From Nitrospirota bacterium (GTDB lineage Bacteria; Nitrospirota; Thermodesulfovibrionia; Thermodesulfovibrionales; UBA6898), in assembly GCA_021811105.1 (NCBI GenBank), contig JAJZPM010000016.1, forward strand, positions 1 to 61,481: DNA of 61,481 nt, in the 5' to 3' direction. Positions 21,380 through 29,868 of the stretch are shown in pieces. The position numbers were made by a program, and so were the translations under genes. The first letter of the stretch is position 1; each line of letters starts with the position of its first letter. The notes under the pieces are model-generated. The model saw only the letters and a list, made by a program, of their open reading frames with translations. It did not search any database and was not told the DNA's origin.

Positions 21380-21907
21380 CTATCGCCAGCGGCTCCAGTG
21401 GAAATGTTCCGCCTTGATCTTCTCCTGAAGCCTGATTATCCCCTCGATAAAAGCCTCGGGCCTCGGGGGACACCCGGGGATATAAACGTCTACCGGCAGG
21501 AAGGTGTCGCATCCCTGCACCGTACTGTAGGTATTGAAAATTCCGCCGCTGTTTGCACAGCTGCCGACCGAAATGACATATCTCGGCTCGGGCATCTGGT
21601 CGTACACCCGCCTCACTACCTGGGACATCTTCTTCGTCACCGTCCCGGCGATGAACATAAAATCAGACTGCCTCGGCGAGCCCCTCGGGATGATGCCCAT
21701 CCTGTCGAGGTCGTTATGGCTCGCATAGGTCGCCATCATCTCTATCGCGCAGCAGGCGAGGCCGAAGGTCATCGGCCATAGGGAAGAGCGCCGGCCCCAG
21801 TTGATCAACTTATCAAAGGAGGTGATGATAATGTTCGGAGATATGATCTTCGTGCCTTCTTCAACCTCGACAAGTGCGGCTGAGCCCACTTCAGTGATCA
21901 ATCCCAA
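21380..21907 (-). CDS. nuoB: NADH-quinone oxidoreductase subunit B, probable TTG start
   Basis: Subunit carrying the terminal cluster N2. Its ligands are the tandem cysteines of [11 protein letters not shown], the cysteine of GSCANSGG and that of PGCPPRPE. An ATG seven codons upstream is open, but it would overlap nuoA by 31 bp and contains an AAGGAGG-like ribosome site. That site lies about 7 bases before the TTG of [11 protein letters not shown], so the TTG start is preferred. The product is about 175 residues. Confidence 0.93.
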   Translation of the reverse strand: MGLITEVGSAALVEVEEGTKIISPNIIITSFDKLINWGRRSSLWPMTFGLACCAIEMMATYASHNDLDRMGIIPRGSPRQSDFMFIAGTVTKKMSQVVRRVYDQMPEPRYVISVGSCANSGGIFNTYSTVQGCDTFLPVDVYIPGCPPRPEAFIEGIIRLQEKIKAEHFHWSRWR

Positions 21908-22254
21908 ATGAATGCCTCCTTCTTCCATGCGTAGATATAACCAACAAGCAATATGATAATAAAAATTATCATTTCAACAAAAGCATATATACCGAGTTTG
22001 TCGAAGACGATCGCCCATGGATAAAGGAATACCGCCTCCACGTCGAACACCACGAAGAGCATGGCGATGATATAGAATTTGACGGAGAACCTGATGCGCG
22101 GCTCCCCCACCGGAGGATTACCGGATTCATACGGCATGAGCTTTTCCGGATAGGGCCTGCGAATCCTGAAGAGTTCTCCGATGACGAGGGCGCCAAGCCC
22201 AAAGGCCGTGGCGACCATTAAGAAGATGAGAATCGGCAAATATTGTGACGGCAT
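21898..22254 (-). CDS. nuoA: NADH-quinone oxidoreductase subunit A
   Basis: First gene of the Complex I operon, a three-helix membrane subunit. MPYESGNPP and the acidic [14 protein letters not shown] segment are family signatures. Two earlier ATGs are open, but a sigma-70-like promoter overlaps or immediately precedes them. I therefore chose [11 protein letters not shown], which gives the typical length of about 118 residues. Confidence 0.93.
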   Translation of the reverse strand: MPSQYLPILIFLMVATAFGLGALVIGELFRIRRPYPEKLMPYESGNPPVGEPRIRFSVKFYIIAMLFVVFDVEAVFLYPWAIVFDKLGIYAFVEMIIFIIILLVGYIYAWKKEAFIWD

Positions 22255-22279
22255 AAACGTACCGGGCATACAGTTATCA

Positions 22280-22309
22280 TTTATATATAAAATCAATCAT
22301 GGATGTCAA
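22280..22309 (-). promoter_or_regulatory. nuoAp: Sigma-70-type promoter of the nuo operon
   Basis: A minus-strand TTGACA and a TATATA/TATAAA -10 box separated by 16-18 bases. The predicted transcript would begin about 20 bases before the nuoA start, leaving a very short leader. Confidence 0.6.
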
Positions 22310-22343
22310 GTAAAAAATTAAACCTGTGGTTTTAGGTTTTTTG

Positions 22344-22371
22344 TTGCATTAATAATGAGAAATAGTATAAA
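22344..22371 (+). promoter_or_regulatory. Putative sigma-70-type promoter of the haem sensor kinase gene
   Basis: TTGCAT and TATAAA separated by 16 bases, about 12 bases before the kinase ATG. The gene has no visible Shine-Dalgarno sequence, so the message would be nearly leaderless. The promoter is divergent from that of nuo. Confidence 0.4.
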
Positions 22372-22383
22372 TTTCTTCTAGCG

Positions 22384-23967
22384 ATGTTCGTAAGAAAGTC
22401 CTTACATTCACTAACGGGAAAGCTCATTATTACGATCGGCACGCTGATGGTTGTAGGGAGCACCATCTTCTGGTATTTTCTCTTCCGGCACCAGGAAGGA
22501 GAACTCATCAAGAATTCCGTAAAATACGGATATTCCTTTGTCGATTACGTCAAAAAGAGCACCCGCTACGGGATGCTCACCTTCCAGCAGTTGCTGATCC
22601 AGCAGACGATCGAGGCGATCGGTTCAGCGGAGGGGGTCCTCCACGTCCGCATCTTCGACAGTAAAGGAAAGATCGCCTATTCGTCGAACAAAAAGGACAT
22701 CGGTCTCGTCCTCGACAAGAAATCCCCGATCTGCATAAGCTGCCATTCCTCTCCCGGCGTCCCCCCGAAGGACACGCAGACCGTCTCAATCAGCAGGGAC
22801 GCCAATAATTTCAGGGTGCTCAATATAGTCCAGCCGATCTACAATGAGGTAGCATGCTACACCTCGGCCTGCCACGTCCACCCCAGGGAGCAGAAGGTCC
22901 TCGGCCTGGTCGAGGCGAGTCTTTCGCTCGCCCCACTCGACAACAGCATCAAGCACCAGGGGATCGCGATCACGGTCTACGTACTTGTCTTTCTTTTCGT
23001 GATATCGGTCGTGCTCTGCACGATCCTCTGGAACCTCGTCTCGACACCGGTCAGCATGCTGACCCGGGGCATGGAGAAGGTAGCGGGAGGTGATCTCGAC
23101 TACCACCTCGACATCAACACAAAGGACGAGATCGGCGAACTCGCACATGCCTTCAACGCCATGACCTCTGACCTGAAGAAGGCGAAAAACGAGCTCGTCG
23201 AATGGGGCAATACCCTCGAAAAGAAGGTGCAGGAAAAGACCGAAGCAATACACCGCGCCCAGGCCCAGCTCATCCATTCCGAAAAACTGGCGTCTCTCGG
23301 AAGGATGGCGGCCGGCGTGGCACACGAGATCAACAGCCCCCTGACCGGGATTGTCACTTTCGGCCACCTGCTTCTGAAAAAATTCCCTGCAGGGACAGAA
23401 GAGTATGAGGACATCCAGGTGATTATCGAACAGGCGAACCGGTGCTCGTCCATCATAAAGGGGCTGCTCGGCTTTGCCAGGGCCTCGGCAGCGGAGAAGG
23501 CGCCGACGAACATCAACGACGTCATTAACCACTCGCTGAACATCGTCCGCAACAAGGCGGATTTCTTCAATATAAAATTGGTCACGAATTTCGACGAGCG
23601 CCTCACAAAGGTAAGGGCCGACTCCTCGCAGCTTCAACAGGTGTTCCTCAATATGATCATGAACGCGGCAGACGCGGTCGAGGGCAAGGGGACGATCACC
23701 ATCACCACGAAGAACATCAGGGACAACAGCGGCGACTTCGTCGAGATCGAATTCAGGGACACCGGCCCCGGCATCGACGACGAGAATCTTGCGAAGATCT
23801 TCGAGCCCTTCTTCACCACCAAACCCGTCGGCAAGGGCACAGGCCTCGGCCTCGCAGTCAGCCACGGTATCATACAAGAGCACGGGGGAACCGTCTTTGT
23901 GAAAACTAAACTCGGAGAAGGGACGAGCTTTTTCATTAAGCTCCCCGCTCTCAAGGAAGGACCATGA
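22384..23967 (+). CDS. Membrane sensor histidine kinase with two haem-c-type motifs
   Basis: A 527-residue two-component sensor. Transmembrane helix 1 (about 13-35) and helix 2 (about 193-217) flank a periplasmic domain with a classic CxxCH haem-c motif (CISCH, 117-121) and a CX4CH motif (CYTSACH, 158-164). These are followed by HAMP (about 215-268), a coiled coil, HisKA with the phospho-acceptor His314 in GVAHEINSPL, and HATPase with N, G1 (DTGPGID) and G2 (GKGTGLGLAVSHG) boxes. Covalent haem suggests sensing of redox state or a gaseous ligand (inference). Its stop overlaps the next response-regulator gene by 4 bp, giving a kinase-regulator-NtrC operon. Confidence 0.92.
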   Translation: MFVRKSLHSLTGKLIITIGTLMVVGSTIFWYFLFRHQEGELIKNSVKYGYSFVDYVKKSTRYGMLTFQQLLIQQTIEAIGSAEGVLHVRIFDSKGKIAYSSNKKDIGLVLDKKSPICISCHSSPGVPPKDTQTVSISRDANNFRVLNIVQPIYNEVACYTSACHVHPREQKVLGLVEASLSLAPLDNSIKHQGIAITVYVLVFLFVISVVLCTILWNLVSTPVSMLTRGMEKVAGGDLDYHLDINTKDEIGELAHAFNAMTSDLKKAKNELVEWGNTLEKKVQEKTEAIHRAQAQLIHSEKLASLGRMAAGVAHEINSPLTGIVTFGHLLLKKFPAGTEEYEDIQVIIEQANRCSSIIKGLLGFARASAAEKAPTNINDVINHSLNIVRNKADFFNIKLVTNFDERLTKVRADSSQLQQVFLNMIMNAADAVEGKGTITITTKNIRDNSGDFVEIEFRDTGPGIDDENLAKIFEPFFTTKPVGKGTGLGLAVSHGIIQEHGGTVFVKTKLGEGTSFFIKLPALKEGP

Positions 23968-24338
23968 ACAAGAAAAAGGTTCTTGTGATCGATGACGAAG
24001 ATATTGTCAGGACAAGCTGCAGCCGAACGCTCGCCCCGGCAGGATTCGAAGTACGCCTGGCCAGGAACGGGGTTGAGGGGCTGAAGATCCTCGAAGAGGG
24101 GCCGTTCGATCTTGTACTCACCGACCTGAAGATGCCGGACATGGACGGCATCGAGGTCCTCAGGAAGATCAAGGAGGGGTGGCCGGCGGTCGAGGTGATC
24201 ATCATCACCGGCTACCAGACCGTTGACACGGCAGTGAAATCGATCAAGCTCGGCGCATTCGATTATATTGAGAAGCCTTTTACGCCTGATGCACTGATCA
24301 CGGCGGTTTCGAAAGCGCTGGACCGCAAAAACGCCTGA
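23964..24338 (+). CDS. Single-domain response regulator (receiver only)
   Basis: A 124-residue CheY-like receiver with the acidic pair DDED, phospho-acceptor Asp54 (VLTDLKMPDMDG), the threonine of IITGY and the lysine of EKPFTP. No output domain. It overlaps the kinase gene by 4 bp, so it is a probable direct phosphorylation target. It may shuttle phosphate to, or compete with, the NtrC protein encoded 13 bp downstream. Confidence 0.93.
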   Translation: MNKKKVLVIDDEDIVRTSCSRTLAPAGFEVRLARNGVEGLKILEEGPFDLVLTDLKMPDMDGIEVLRKIKEGWPAVEVIIITGYQTVDTAVKSIKLGAFDYIEKPFTPDALITAVSKALDRKNA

Positions 24339-24351
24339 CAAAAGGCAGGGT

Positions 24352-25749
24352 ATGGACAAGGGCAGCATACTCATCATCGACGATGAAGAAATCATCCGGG
24401 AGAGCTGCAGGCGCGTACTCGAACCGGAAGGATACGCGGTAAAGACTGCCGACTCCGGGGGCAGGGGACTGAAGGCGCTTGCCGCCGGAGATGTGGATCT
24501 CGTTCTTACCGACCTGAAGATGCCGGACATGGACGGCATCGAAGTCCTAGTAAAGATCAAGGAGAACTGGCCTGACGTCGGAGTGATCATCATGACCGGA
24601 TACGGAACGGTCAAGACCGCAGTAAAGGCCATGAAGATGGGAGTATTCGATTATATCGAAAAGCCTTTCAGCCCCGCCGATCTCGTCGCCCTTGTCCGGA
24701 AGGCCTTCGAAAGGCGTAAACTCCCCGCCGCAGACGCGGTCCTTCGTGAGGCGGTCCCGTCCCACTACGAGTTAAGCAACATCGTAGGGGTATCGCAGGA
24801 GATGCAGAAGGTGTTCCAGTTGATCGCCAAGGTGGCAACTACCGGCAGCACCGTTCTCATCACCGGGGAGAGCGGCACCGGCAAGGAACTCGTGGCCAGG
24901 GCGATCCACTTCAACAGCCCGCGGAAGGACCAGCCCTTCGTCATAGTCGACTGCACCGCCATCCCGGAGACACTCATTGAATCCGAGCTGTTCGGCCATG
25001 CAAAAGGCGCCTTCACCGGGGCATCCGAAAAAAAGAAAGGGCTCCTCGAAACGGCAAACGGGGGCACGATCTTCTTCGATGAGATAGGCAACCTCAATCT
25101 CGCGGTCCAGGCAAAGCTCCTGAGGGTCCTCCAGGAGCGCGAATTCAGACCGCTCGGGGAAAAAAAGACTGTCCACGTAGACGTGCGCTTCATCTCCGCG
25201 ACGAACAAGGACCTCCTGGCGATGACGCGCGAGGGGACCTTCAGGGAAGACTTCTTTTACAGGCTGAACATCTTCCCGATCCATATCGAGCCGCTCAGGG
25301 ACAGGAGGGAGGACATCCCCCATCTCGCCCAGCACTTCCTCGAAAAATACCGGAAGGAACTCGACAAGAACGTGCCCCATATATCCGCCGAGGCGATGAA
25401 GCTGCTCGTCTTCCATGACTGGCCGGGAAACGCCAGACAACTTGAAAACGCGATCCACCGCGCGGTAATTATGTGCCAGGGCAAGACTATCAAGCCGGAG
25501 CATCTCACGTCGCTCGAAATATCCGAGAGGGAAGAGGTGCCGAAGACCGTAGCGGAGCTGAAAGAGCGGAAGAAGAACCTGAGGCTGAAATCAGTGGAGG
25601 ACATAGAGAAGATTTTCCTTATTGAGGCTCTCAGGAGAAATAATATGAACGTCTCTCGCGCCTCTTCCGACGTCGGCATGCAGCGCACGAACTTCCACGC
25701 GCTGATGAAAAAGTACAACATCACCGTCAAGTCTGCGTCTGCAATCTAA
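24352..25749 (+). CDS. NtrC-family sigma-54-dependent response regulator
   Basis: A 465-residue activator. The receiver has phospho-acceptor Asp54. The AAA+ domain (about 142-375) has Walker A GESGTGKE (172-179), the sigma-54-contacting GAFTGA loop (219-224) and a Walker B-like TIFFDEIG. A Fis-type helix-turn-helix follows (SRASSDVGMQRTNFHALMKKY). It is third in the haem-kinase operon. A good -24/-12 promoter lies 2.3 kb downstream, in front of the receiver-NuoE operon, and is the most obvious target in view (inference). Confidence 0.95.
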   Translation: MDKGSILIIDDEEIIRESCRRVLEPEGYAVKTADSGGRGLKALAAGDVDLVLTDLKMPDMDGIEVLVKIKENWPDVGVIIMTGYGTVKTAVKAMKMGVFDYIEKPFSPADLVALVRKAFERRKLPAADAVLREAVPSHYELSNIVGVSQEMQKVFQLIAKVATTGSTVLITGESGTGKELVARAIHFNSPRKDQPFVIVDCTAIPETLIESELFGHAKGAFTGASEKKKGLLETANGGTIFFDEIGNLNLAVQAKLLRVLQEREFRPLGEKKTVHVDVRFISATNKDLLAMTREGTFREDFFYRLNIFPIHIEPLRDRREDIPHLAQHFLEKYRKELDKNVPHISAEAMKLLVFHDWPGNARQLENAIHRAVIMCQGKTIKPEHLTSLEISEREEVPKTVAELKERKKNLRLKSVEDIEKIFLIEALRRNNMNVSRASSDVGMQRTNFHALMKKYNITVKSASAI

Positions 25750-25820
25750 ACCGCTTAGTTTCAAAATAGTTCTCCCTGACTACATTGACAGGACGGCCCC
25801 GGCATGATACATGTGGAATC

Positions 25821-26975
25821 ATGTCATCCCTGATGCTCATGCTTGGGGCCGGAGTCGTAGTTGTCGTCCTCTGGGATGTCTTTGAGACGATCGTCCTGCC
25901 CCGCCGCGTAACCCGCAAATACCGCCTGACTAGGCTTTTCTATAGGTACACCTGGATCTCCTGGGCTGCGGCAGTCCAGTCGGTGTCGGCGTTCCGGGGC
26001 AGACGGCAGGAGACCCTTCTCAGCTATTACGGGCCCTTCTCGCTCATCTTCCTGCTCAGCCTCTGGGCGGCCGGGCTGATCTTCGGCTTCGCCCTTATTT
26101 ACGCGGGGGCGAATTCGTCGCTGAGGGTGCCGGACTGGATGCAGCCCGGTCTCGGCGCAGCCCTCTACGCAAGCGGCACGAATTTCTTCACACTCGGGCT
26201 CGGCGATGTGACACCCCTGTCGCCTCCGGCGCGGATTCTTACCGTCGCCGAGGCAGGAATAGGCCTCGGATTGCTCGCCCTCGTCATCGGGTATCTTCCT
26301 TCTATCAACCAGTCTTTCTCCCGGCGCGAGGCGAAGATATCCCTCTTGGACGCCAGGGCAGGCTCACCCCCCACTGCTGCCGGAATGCTGGTGAGACAAT
26401 GCCACAACAGCGATCTCGACGCGCTTTTGAAGCACTTTGTGGAATGGGAACAGTGGTCAGCGGAACTTCTCGAAAGTCACCTCTCCTATCCGGTGCTGGC
26501 CTACTTCCGTTCCCAGCACGACAACCAGTCATGGGTATCGGCCCTTACGGCGATCCTCGACACCAGCGCCCTTGTGATCGCGGGGACAGAGGGGCCCTGT
26601 GCCCGGCAGGCACAGCTCACCTTTGCGATGGCCAGGCATGCAGTAGTAGACCTTGCGCTTATCTTCCACTCCGCACCGCTAATGACAAGGCATGACCGCC
26701 TTTCCGAGGTCCAGTTCGAGACCCTGAGAATCATGCTGGCAAACGCCGGAATTCAACTCAGGCAGGGGGAAGAGACCGAACGGGCGCTCACCCAGCTGCG
26801 TGAGTCATACGAACCATATGTCTACGCGCTTTCCCGCTATTTCCGGCTTGCAGTCCCACCGTGGATACCGGAAGCAGGTCGCAAGGACAATTGGGAAAAA
26901 AGCGCCTGGAGGATCAGGAAAGGGGCCCAAAAAAAAGCAGGGACGGCCGTCGAAGGTGACGACGAACACTTCTGA
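25821..26975 (+). CDS. Two-helix ion-channel-domain membrane protein
   Basis: A protein of about 384 residues with three or four hydrophobic segments near the N-terminus. A pore loop precedes the selectivity-filter-like sequence FTLGLGDVTP, which sits between hydrophobic helices as in two-TM potassium channels (usual filter TVGYGD). A long soluble helical domain of about 230 residues follows, of unknown function. I chose the ATG of MSSLMLMLGAGV over an upstream TTG. Substrate ion is unknown. The gene follows the NtrC operon but has its own 70-bp gap. Confidence 0.7.
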   Translation: MSSLMLMLGAGVVVVVLWDVFETIVLPRRVTRKYRLTRLFYRYTWISWAAAVQSVSAFRGRRQETLLSYYGPFSLIFLLSLWAAGLIFGFALIYAGANSSLRVPDWMQPGLGAALYASGTNFFTLGLGDVTPLSPPARILTVAEAGIGLGLLALVIGYLPSINQSFSRREAKISLLDARAGSPPTAAGMLVRQCHNSDLDALLKHFVEWEQWSAELLESHLSYPVLAYFRSQHDNQSWVSALTAILDTSALVIAGTEGPCARQAQLTFAMARHAVVDLALIFHSAPLMTRHDRLSEVQFETLRIMLANAGIQLRQGEETERALTQLRESYEPYVYALSRYFRLAVPPWIPEAGRKDNWEKSAWRIRKGAQKKAGTAVEGDDEHF

Positions 26976-27073
26976 AAAAGTCGGATACGCGGGACGTGAC
27001 GCATCTGTCTCACAGAGCAAAGGAGTTGATCATGTCTCATAAAGCAAAAACTTTCGAGTCGAAGGAGGACCTT

Positions 27074-27451
27074 ATGATGCGGTTGCGATCGTATTTCGTC
27101 GTAGTGTGTGCTGTACTGTGCGTGGTGACAACTGCCGCGGCAATCGAGTATCAGCCGCTGGTCACAAAAGAAGGCGTTGAAACGATGGTGAGTTACGATC
27201 CGCTCGGGCCCAACAATCAGATAGTGGCCTATGTCAAGTTCGTCAACAGCAATAGTTACAAGGTTGATGTTGACTGGAAGCCGGTCATGACCTGCGAAGG
27301 CGGCGAGATTATAAGGGGGGCTGCTGCCGGATTCAGCATAGATGCAAAGTCGGCCTTTGAAGTTACCTTGTGGAGATCAAAGGCGTGCGGACTCCGGCAA
27401 ATCGAAAAGCTCACCGTGGAGATGAAAGTAAAAAGAAGTGCCGGATTTTAG
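27074..27451 (+). CDS. Small exported protein of unknown function
   Basis: About 125 residues, starting MMRLRSYFVVVCAVLCVVTT with a clear signal peptide cut after AAA. A strong GAAGGAGG ribosome site lies 5 bases before this ATG, which decides the start over longer open frames. The mature part is beta-rich, with two cysteines (MTCEGG and SKACGL) that could form a disulfide. No family recognised. Confidence 0.7.
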   Translation: MMRLRSYFVVVCAVLCVVTTAAAIEYQPLVTKEGVETMVSYDPLGPNNQIVAYVKFVNSNSYKVDVDWKPVMTCEGGEIIRGAAAGFSIDAKSAFEVTLWRSKACGLRQIEKLTVEMKVKRSAGF

Positions 27452-27519
27452 AAAAGGTTCAGACAGATCCGGGGCCGGACCGGGAAATTGATACTGAGGA
27501 TTCAGGAAAAGACGCCGGC

Positions 27520-27801
27520 CTATTCGACAAACATGAGCCCCATTTTGTAAAGCTCGCCGACATCTTTCCGTACCCACCGTACCGTCGCCCTCGAAGACGG
27601 GACAGGGAGTGAACTTTTGAACTCTATGCTTTCGCCCTCTTCGGGCCTGGCGTCGGAATAAACACAGATCCCGGAATCGCTCATATTGGAGGTCACGCCG
27701 AAGTGAATATCGGAAGAACGGGAAGGGAAACGGTACGCAAAGGCACTAACATATACCGTCCTCTGATGTCTTCTCTCCTTTCCTTCAGATGACGCCCCCA
27801 T
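27520..27801 (-). CDS. PilZ-domain protein, putative c-di-GMP binding
   Basis: A 93-residue single-domain protein. It shows the two PilZ signatures: arginines near the N-terminus (ERRHQRT) and the NMSDSGICV segment matching [D/N]xSxxG. It ends with the usual YKMGLMFVE strand. Likely a cyclic di-GMP receptor. It is convergent with the preceding exported-protein gene and divergent from the receiver-GcvH operon. Confidence 0.8.
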   Translation of the reverse strand: MGASSEGKERRHQRTVYVSAFAYRFPSRSSDIHFGVTSNMSDSGICVYSDARPEEGESIEFKSSLPVPSSRATVRWVRKDVGELYKMGLMFVE

Positions 27802-28141
27802 GCTTCAAGATAATCCAACGCAGGGAAAATGTCAAACTGAATTTACTCTGGAAAAGAGGCTGAAAATCGCGGCTCTTCGCTCTCAATGCCCGATTTCTGC
27901 CCCGAAGGCATTCGGGGGCAGCGGAGGCTTATATAAAAACTATACACCGCCGGGACTGTTGAATCTGTAGGTCTTGCCGGCCGATTGACACCGGCTTGTG
28001 TATTTTTTATTTATACACTTGACGGGAAGGGCATTATGCCGGAATATCATCAAAGGCTTATTTCGGCTTGATTATCAACAATTTCTAAAGATGGCATTCA
28101 TATTGCATAAATATGAACGAATTTAAAAAAGGAGGCCGGTC
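27802..28141. other. Divergent intergenic region upstream of the redox-signalling operon
   Basis: A gap of 340 bp containing the -24/-12 promoter listed next. An inverted repeat near 27976-27995 (GCCGG...CCGGC) precedes a T-rich stretch and could be a terminator or an activator site. The A+T-rich part between 27995 and 28090 could hold upstream NtrC-type activator sites, but I could not define one. Confidence 0.4.
28092..28107 (+). promoter_or_regulatory. Sigma-54 (-24/-12) promoter of the receiver/NuoEFG operon
   Basis: TGGCAT, five bases, then TTGCA. This matches the sigma-54 consensus TGGCAC-N5-TTGCW at all but one position, with the essential GG and GC dinucleotides at the right spacing. 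A GGAGG ribosome site and the ATG of the first gene follow at the expected distances. An NtrC-type activator is encoded 2.3 kb upstream. Confidence 0.75.
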
Positions 28142-28909
28142 ATGGAAAACAAGGGGAAGATACTAGTACTCGATGACGATCCCGTTGTGACGCTGAGTTG
28201 CAAAAGGATTCTCGGTGCTGAAGGCTACAATATTATCACCGTCGACAAAGGGGAAGACGCGATCAAGAAAGTCGCCAACGAGGAGTTCGATCTACTGATA
28301 TCCGACATCCGGCTCCCCGACGTCAACGGCATCACGGTGCTGAGGGAGTCCAAGAAAGTCCAGCCGAAGCTCGACGTGGTGATCATCACCGGCTACCCCA
28401 CCCTTGAAGACGCGAAAGAATCGGTCAAGCTCGGGGCCTTCGAATTCATAGAAAAACCCTTTACGCCCGAGTTCATGATGAACGTGGCGAAGAAGGTCTT
28501 CGACAACAGGGGGTGGATCCTCCGTAAGGCGTTCATCGACGAGTTCAGGAATGAGATCGTATCCCTCAGGGACACGGCAAACCCGGTCATCTTCTATAAG
28601 GAAGGGACATGGGCAAGGCCGGCAAGGAACGGACAGTGGGAGATAGGCTGCGACGTAAGGTACTGGCTTCTGTCCGGCCAGCTGATGTATATCGATCTTC
28701 CCGATACCCTTAAGATGGTGGCGGCAGGTGAGGCCTTTGCGAAGGTGCTCTCAGGCGGCGGACAGACCGAGGACCTCATCTCTCCGATGACCGGAAAAGT
28801 CGTCGAGTTAAACCACCAGGCGAATACCGCAATGTCCGCGCTTGTCCGCGACAACCTGTGCGAGGGCTGGCTGCTCTGGCTCGCGCGTATCGAACCATTG
28901 AAAATCTAA
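28142..28909 (+). CDS. Response-regulator receiver fused to a GcvH-like domain
   Basis: A 255-residue, two-domain protein. Residues 1-125 form a receiver (DDDP acidic pair, phospho-acceptor Asp55 in ISDIRLPDVNG, lysine of EKPFTP). Residues about 145-255 resemble the glycine-cleavage H protein, with IGCDVRYWLLSGQLMYIDLP, SPMTGKVVELNH and EGWLLWLARI at the places where H protein has its beta-barrel strands. The lipoyl-lysine position (VKA in H protein) is occupied by a GGGQTED stretch, so it is probably not lipoylated. First gene behind the sigma-54 promoter. The role is unknown; a docking or signalling domain is a guess. Confidence 0.85.
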   Translation: MENKGKILVLDDDPVVTLSCKRILGAEGYNIITVDKGEDAIKKVANEEFDLLISDIRLPDVNGITVLRESKKVQPKLDVVIITGYPTLEDAKESVKLGAFEFIEKPFTPEFMMNVAKKVFDNRGWILRKAFIDEFRNEIVSLRDTANPVIFYKEGTWARPARNGQWEIGCDVRYWLLSGQLMYIDLPDTLKMVAAGEAFAKVLSGGGQTEDLISPMTGKVVELNHQANTAMSALVRDNLCEGWLLWLARIEPLKI

Positions 28910-28940
28910 CCATAGGCATAGAGAGAATGAGGAGGACTTT

Positions 28941-29867
28941 ATGGCTGAACCCAAAATACTGATAGTCGACGACGAACTCATCGTCATAAAGAGCGCCGAG
29001 AGGGTGCTCAAGAGCGAAGGGTACAGCGTCGAGGGCGCCCTCGGCGGAAGAGAAGCGATCCTGAAGATGGGCCAGAACAGCTTCGACCTCGTCTTCACCG
29101 ACCTGAAGATGCCCGAGGTCGACGGCATCACCCTTATCCGCTGGATCAAGAAGACGAAGCCCGATGTCGGCATCGTGATCATCACCGGCTACCCGTCCCA
29201 GGACACCATCAAAGAGGCGCTCGAACTGGGCATTATCGACTATGTCCCGAAACCCTTTACCCCTTCCGTACTGCTCGACGTCACCGAGAGGGCGGTCGAA
29301 TGGACTAAGGGCAAAAAGCCGGAAGAGGCGAAAACCGCAGAGGAATTCCCTCCCGCGATGGCGGCGGAGTTGGACAGAGTGATCGCCCAGCTGAAAAAGA
29401 AACCCGGCGCGCTGATACCCGTGCTTCAGCGCGCCCAGGAGATAGTCGGGTATCTGCCGCCTGTAGTGCAGAAAAGGATAGCCAAGGGGATGAACATACC
29501 CGAGGCGGAGGTGCACAGTGTCGTGTCCTTTTACTCGTTCTTTACGATGAAGCCGAGGGGAGACCACAACATCAGGGTCTGTCTCGGCACCGCCTGCTAT
29601 GTAAAAGGCATCGAAGGGGTCCTGAAGAAGATCCAGGATACGCTGAAGATAAACGTGGGAGAGACCACCGAGGACAGGAAGTTCTCTATCGAGGCCGTCA
29701 GGTGCCTCGGTGCATGCGGTCTCGCCCCGGTCATGGTTATAGACCAGGAGACGTACGGCGCCATGTCACCAAAAAAGGCACTCGAGAAAATCAGTCAATT
29801 CGATCCGACAATTATAGAGTCAGCTTCCGCCGAACAGGCGGAAGAAATGGCCGAGAAGGAGGCTTAA
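28941..29867 (+). CDS. Response-regulator receiver fused to a NuoE-type [2Fe-2S] domain
   Basis: A 308-residue fusion. Residues 1-125 are a receiver with phospho-acceptor Asp54 (FTDLKMPEVDG) and the lysine of PKPFTP. Residues about 140-280 are a NuoE/HydC-type thioredoxin-fold ferredoxin with the four-helix N-terminal part (VLQRAQEIVGYLPP) and cluster cysteines 214, 219, 255 and 259 (CLGTAC, CLGAC). It stands where a NuoE subunit is expected, directly before the small ferredoxin, NuoF-like and NuoG-like genes. The natural reading is that this subunit of an NADH-oxidising complex is controlled by phosphorylation, or serves as a redox-reading response regulator (inference). Confidence 0.9.
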   Translation: MAEPKILIVDDELIVIKSAERVLKSEGYSVEGALGGREAILKMGQNSFDLVFTDLKMPEVDGITLIRWIKKTKPDVGIVIITGYPSQDTIKEALELGIIDYVPKPFTPSVLLDVTERAVEWTKGKKPEEAKTAEEFPPAMAAELDRVIAQLKKKPGALIPVLQRAQEIVGYLPPVVQKRIAKGMNIPEAEVHSVVSFYSFFTMKPRGDHNIRVCLGTACYVKGIEGVLKKIQDTLKINVGETTEDRKFSIEAVRCLGACGLAPVMVIDQETYGAMSPKKALEKISQFDPTIIESASAEQAEEMAEKEA

Positions 29868-29868
29868 T

